Assembly: GCF_014805625.2 (NCBI RefSeq)
Contig: NW_023998517.1
Coordinates: 1,497,155 to 1,561,154 of the forward strand
Source of the DNA: Glossina fuscipes
Lineage: Eukaryota; Arthropoda; Insecta; Diptera; Glossinidae
DNA length: 64,000 nucleotides
Reading direction: 5' to 3'
This document shows positions 62,051-64,000 of the stretch, piece after piece. The stretch's first letter is position 1. Each line of letters begins with the position of its first letter. The position numbers and the translations under genes were made by a program. Below the pieces are notes generated by a model, which was not told the origin of the DNA, ran no database searches, and saw nothing but the letters and a program-made list of their open reading frames with translations.

Positions 62051-63189
62051 CGAAACATAAACATAAACATTCTTAAACATGTTCTTTATACATGTCGTGG
62101 CAAACAACGACAGTAAAAATCAAAATAAACTGAACAATGAAACATGCATGCTTGCCTGAGAATGAAAACGGAAGGTTGTGACTTAGCACAAACACTAAAC
62201 ATAAAATCGTATCGAACTTTTTTTTTGAAAAAAAAAAAAAAAACAAACACTTTCAGTTAAATTCATTTCAAGTCCCCTGAAAAAACTCCCACTTTTCGCT
62301 CATTTATTCAATTCATTCATGGCAGTAAATGTTGTTTGGCGTTAATTAATTCTTCTTTAATAATTACGGATAGAATGCCCGGTTTAAACCGAACTTTCCA
62401 TGTTACCTAAGGCTTTGGGGACCATAAAAGGGAAGGTATAAAAGGGAGTATTTTTCGTTATAAGAAAGAGAGAAGGAATAAAATTTTATATAAACTAAAA
62501 GCAACTAATCGGCCCATATTAACTTATAGAAAAAATATTGAGCTTTACTTTATTAATTTAACACCTATCTATAAGTGGGATTTAGAATTAATTGTTTTTG
62601 TATTCACTATTCGAATAACTAATGATATCAGTTATTTAAAACAGACGGAAGTCCCTTAACATCACCAAGTGAAAGGTAAGCCATCAAATATTCTGGAGCT
62701 GTCTGTTCTTTTAAATGCCAACGAAAAATATATGTCACTAAAGTTAAATCTTCATCTGCTGGAGGGGAGGACACTTTGCAAATTTGATTCCATAGGCCTG
62801 CAACTCTTTCCGAAATTGATCTGCGGTCGTAAATTCGGAGCATACGTTATAAACTTTAACTTTCTATTTCAAAGGTGCATGCTGACGGACAGACAGCCCT
62901 GATTAAGTCTGTTCAAAATTCCACTCGACCTTTTGTTATCCATACATAGGACATGAGTTGAGCAAAGTAGAAATCCAGAGGTTTTCGTTTTTGTCTCTTG
63001 TGTAGAAACGCGAACATATCGTAAATCGAAATTTTTAATGAATTATAGTTTTTCTCGTTACGAAAGCCCGTCAATTCTATATTAAATAGAGATCAGATAA
63101 TTTCTAATAAATGACACGCACACAGCATAACCCACTTAGTGGAGGGTATAACAATTGTCATGTAAAATGTCAACGTTATGCTATCTTGT

Positions 63190-63255
63190 TAAGCTACTGT
63201 TGTTGCTATACAACATAGCATTTGTTGTTGTTATTATTATTGTTGTATATGTTGT
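63190..63255. repeat. (GTT)n/(ATT)n stretch
   Basis: Scattered GTTGTTGTT and ATTATTATT triplets. Confidence 0.75.
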
Positions 63256-63333
63256 CTTTAATATGTTGTTAATAGTTACTGAGATTGTAGAACACATTTA
63301 GGTATTTATATATGTAAACACATGTAAATATAA

Positions 63334-63432
63334 ACACACACACATACACACACATATATATATATATTTATATTTTGTATATGCATGTATGCACATATAT
63401 ATATATATATATATTATATGTGTGTATGTGTG
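63334..63432. repeat. (CA)n/(AT)n/(GT)n compound microsatellite
   Basis: CACACA units, then two AT blocks, ending in GTGTGTATGTGTGTTG. Confidence 0.85.
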
Positions 63433-63971
63433 TTGTCGATATTATATATTTGTGAGTCAATTAAAACTAAAGTTTATGGCGCGGTTGTTCTTTTTCTGTT
63501 TTTCCTTTCATATTGAATGAATTACAGTTGGTTTGGCTACGAATACCGATTTGTTGTGTTGCGTTGCGTTGCGTTCTTTCTTTTTTTTTTTACCGGCAAA
63601 ACATTAAAACACTCTTTGCGCACGCTTTTTCGATTCCCTGTCCTCATGTAAACCGATTTATGTGTATATGCGAGTAACGTAAACAGATCAGGTGTCGAAC
63701 GTTGGTCGTTTGTTGAAATCAATTCGCTTATAATACTTAGTTTTCTCTTCGTCCCGTCTCAACATGCGTAGCATATAAGAAAAACGCGCACTAGTTTTCA
63801 ATGTTTTGTGTTTTTTGCAGTAGCAGTTAATTGGTGCGCTCGTATAAAATTGAATACATAATCATACGGTTATGGATTTTTATTTGTTGTATCCACCCTC
63901 AGTGGATGACATTACGATAGTTTTGTCGTTTCTTTTCAATGATCCAGAAAAGAATGTTTATATAGGATTCA

Positions 63972-64000
63972 GGTAGTAGTAGTAGTAGTAGTAGTAGTAG
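63972..64000. repeat. (GTA)n trinucleotide repeat, cut by the window edge
   Basis: Nine or more GTA triplets running to the last base. Confidence 0.9.

Larger units (their letters stand above)
32574..64000 (-). other. Ubx: Ubx intron between mI and mII (partial)
   Basis: Sequence upstream of mII on the minus strand. The sister microexon mI should encode a segment like KIRSDLTQYGGISTDM bounded by CAG|GTAAG and GTAAGT. I looked for its reverse-complement signature (donor complement followed by a CCAT-type end and a TQYGG-coding core) and did not find it. mI therefore lies beyond 64000, is too diverged to recognise by eye, or is lost. An N gap at 53.65 kb is another possible hiding place. Contents are repeats and unexplained intronic sequence, listed separately. 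Confidence 0.75.

Noticed and set aside
1..64000. CRISPR arrays, operons, bacterial promoters
   Set aside because: Eukaryotic intronic DNA; no spaced identical repeats of that type.
32574..64000. Ubx microexon mI within the window
   Set aside because: No minus-strand segment with GTAAG start, GTAAGT end and a TQYGG-type core could be found.

Overview
This window is non-coding DNA of a higher (schizophoran) fly, and it can be placed in the genome from one short exon. On the minus strand at 32523-32573 lies a 51-nt exon with strong splice sites. In its only open frame it reads (G)KRYSESLAGSLLPDWL(G). I recognise this from memory as the 17-residue microexon mII of the Hox gene Ultrabithorax (Ubx), which encodes part of the linker between the YPWM motif and the homeodomain. 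Ubx therefore runs on the minus strand and nearly all 64 kb are Ubx intron. Positions 32574-64000 are part of the mI-mII intron, and 1-32522 are part of the intron between mII and the homeodomain exon. Neither the YPWM exon, microexon mI nor the homeodomain exon was found, so each flanking intron extends past the window. The species cannot be fixed. The AT-rich composition, many (AT)n and poly-T tracts, and very long introns fit a tephritid, muscoid or tsetse-like fly, and a 10-N gap shows this is a scaffold.

The microexon is also the main mechanism visible here. Its first bases are GTAAGAG directly after a CAG acceptor, so joining an upstream exon to it recreates a 5' splice site (recursive splicing or resplicing). 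A normal donor, TTAG|GTAAGT, closes the exon. The 51-nt length and symmetric phase allow inclusion or skipping without a frameshift. A weaker candidate zero-length ratchet point lies at 9245/9244 on the same strand.

Layout. 1-32522: AT-rich intron with microsatellites, diverged tandem duplications (0.9, 8.5, 9.9, 21.4 and 31.3 kb), a widespread GACGGAC-core dispersed repeat (4.7-5.2, 15.3, 22.3 and 27.9 kb), a tRNA-like repeat at 1.5 kb, a hairpin at 11.9 kb, and a GAGA/PHO-motif cluster at 13.7-14.0 kb followed by a perfect 28-bp palindrome. 32523-32573: Ubx mII. 32574-64000: further intron with a tandem duplication at 32.8-33.4 kb, GAGA/PHO-motif clusters at 35.9 and 43.1-43.3 kb, three further tRNA-like SINE candidates (36.3, 49.6 and 57.8 kb), a faint retrotransposon-pol-like frame (37.6 kb), another dispersed repeat (38.4 kb), a mariner transposase N-terminal fragment with its 5' end (52.9-53.4 kb), the assembly gap (53.65 kb) and a long poly-T/poly-A block (61.9-62.1 kb).

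In Drosophila the equivalent intron carries the abx/bx regulatory region of the bithorax complex, so Hox enhancers and Polycomb response elements are expected here. The motif clusters are offered as candidates only. All other open frames in the window are short, overlap on both strands, and show no recognised domain apart from the mariner fragment.
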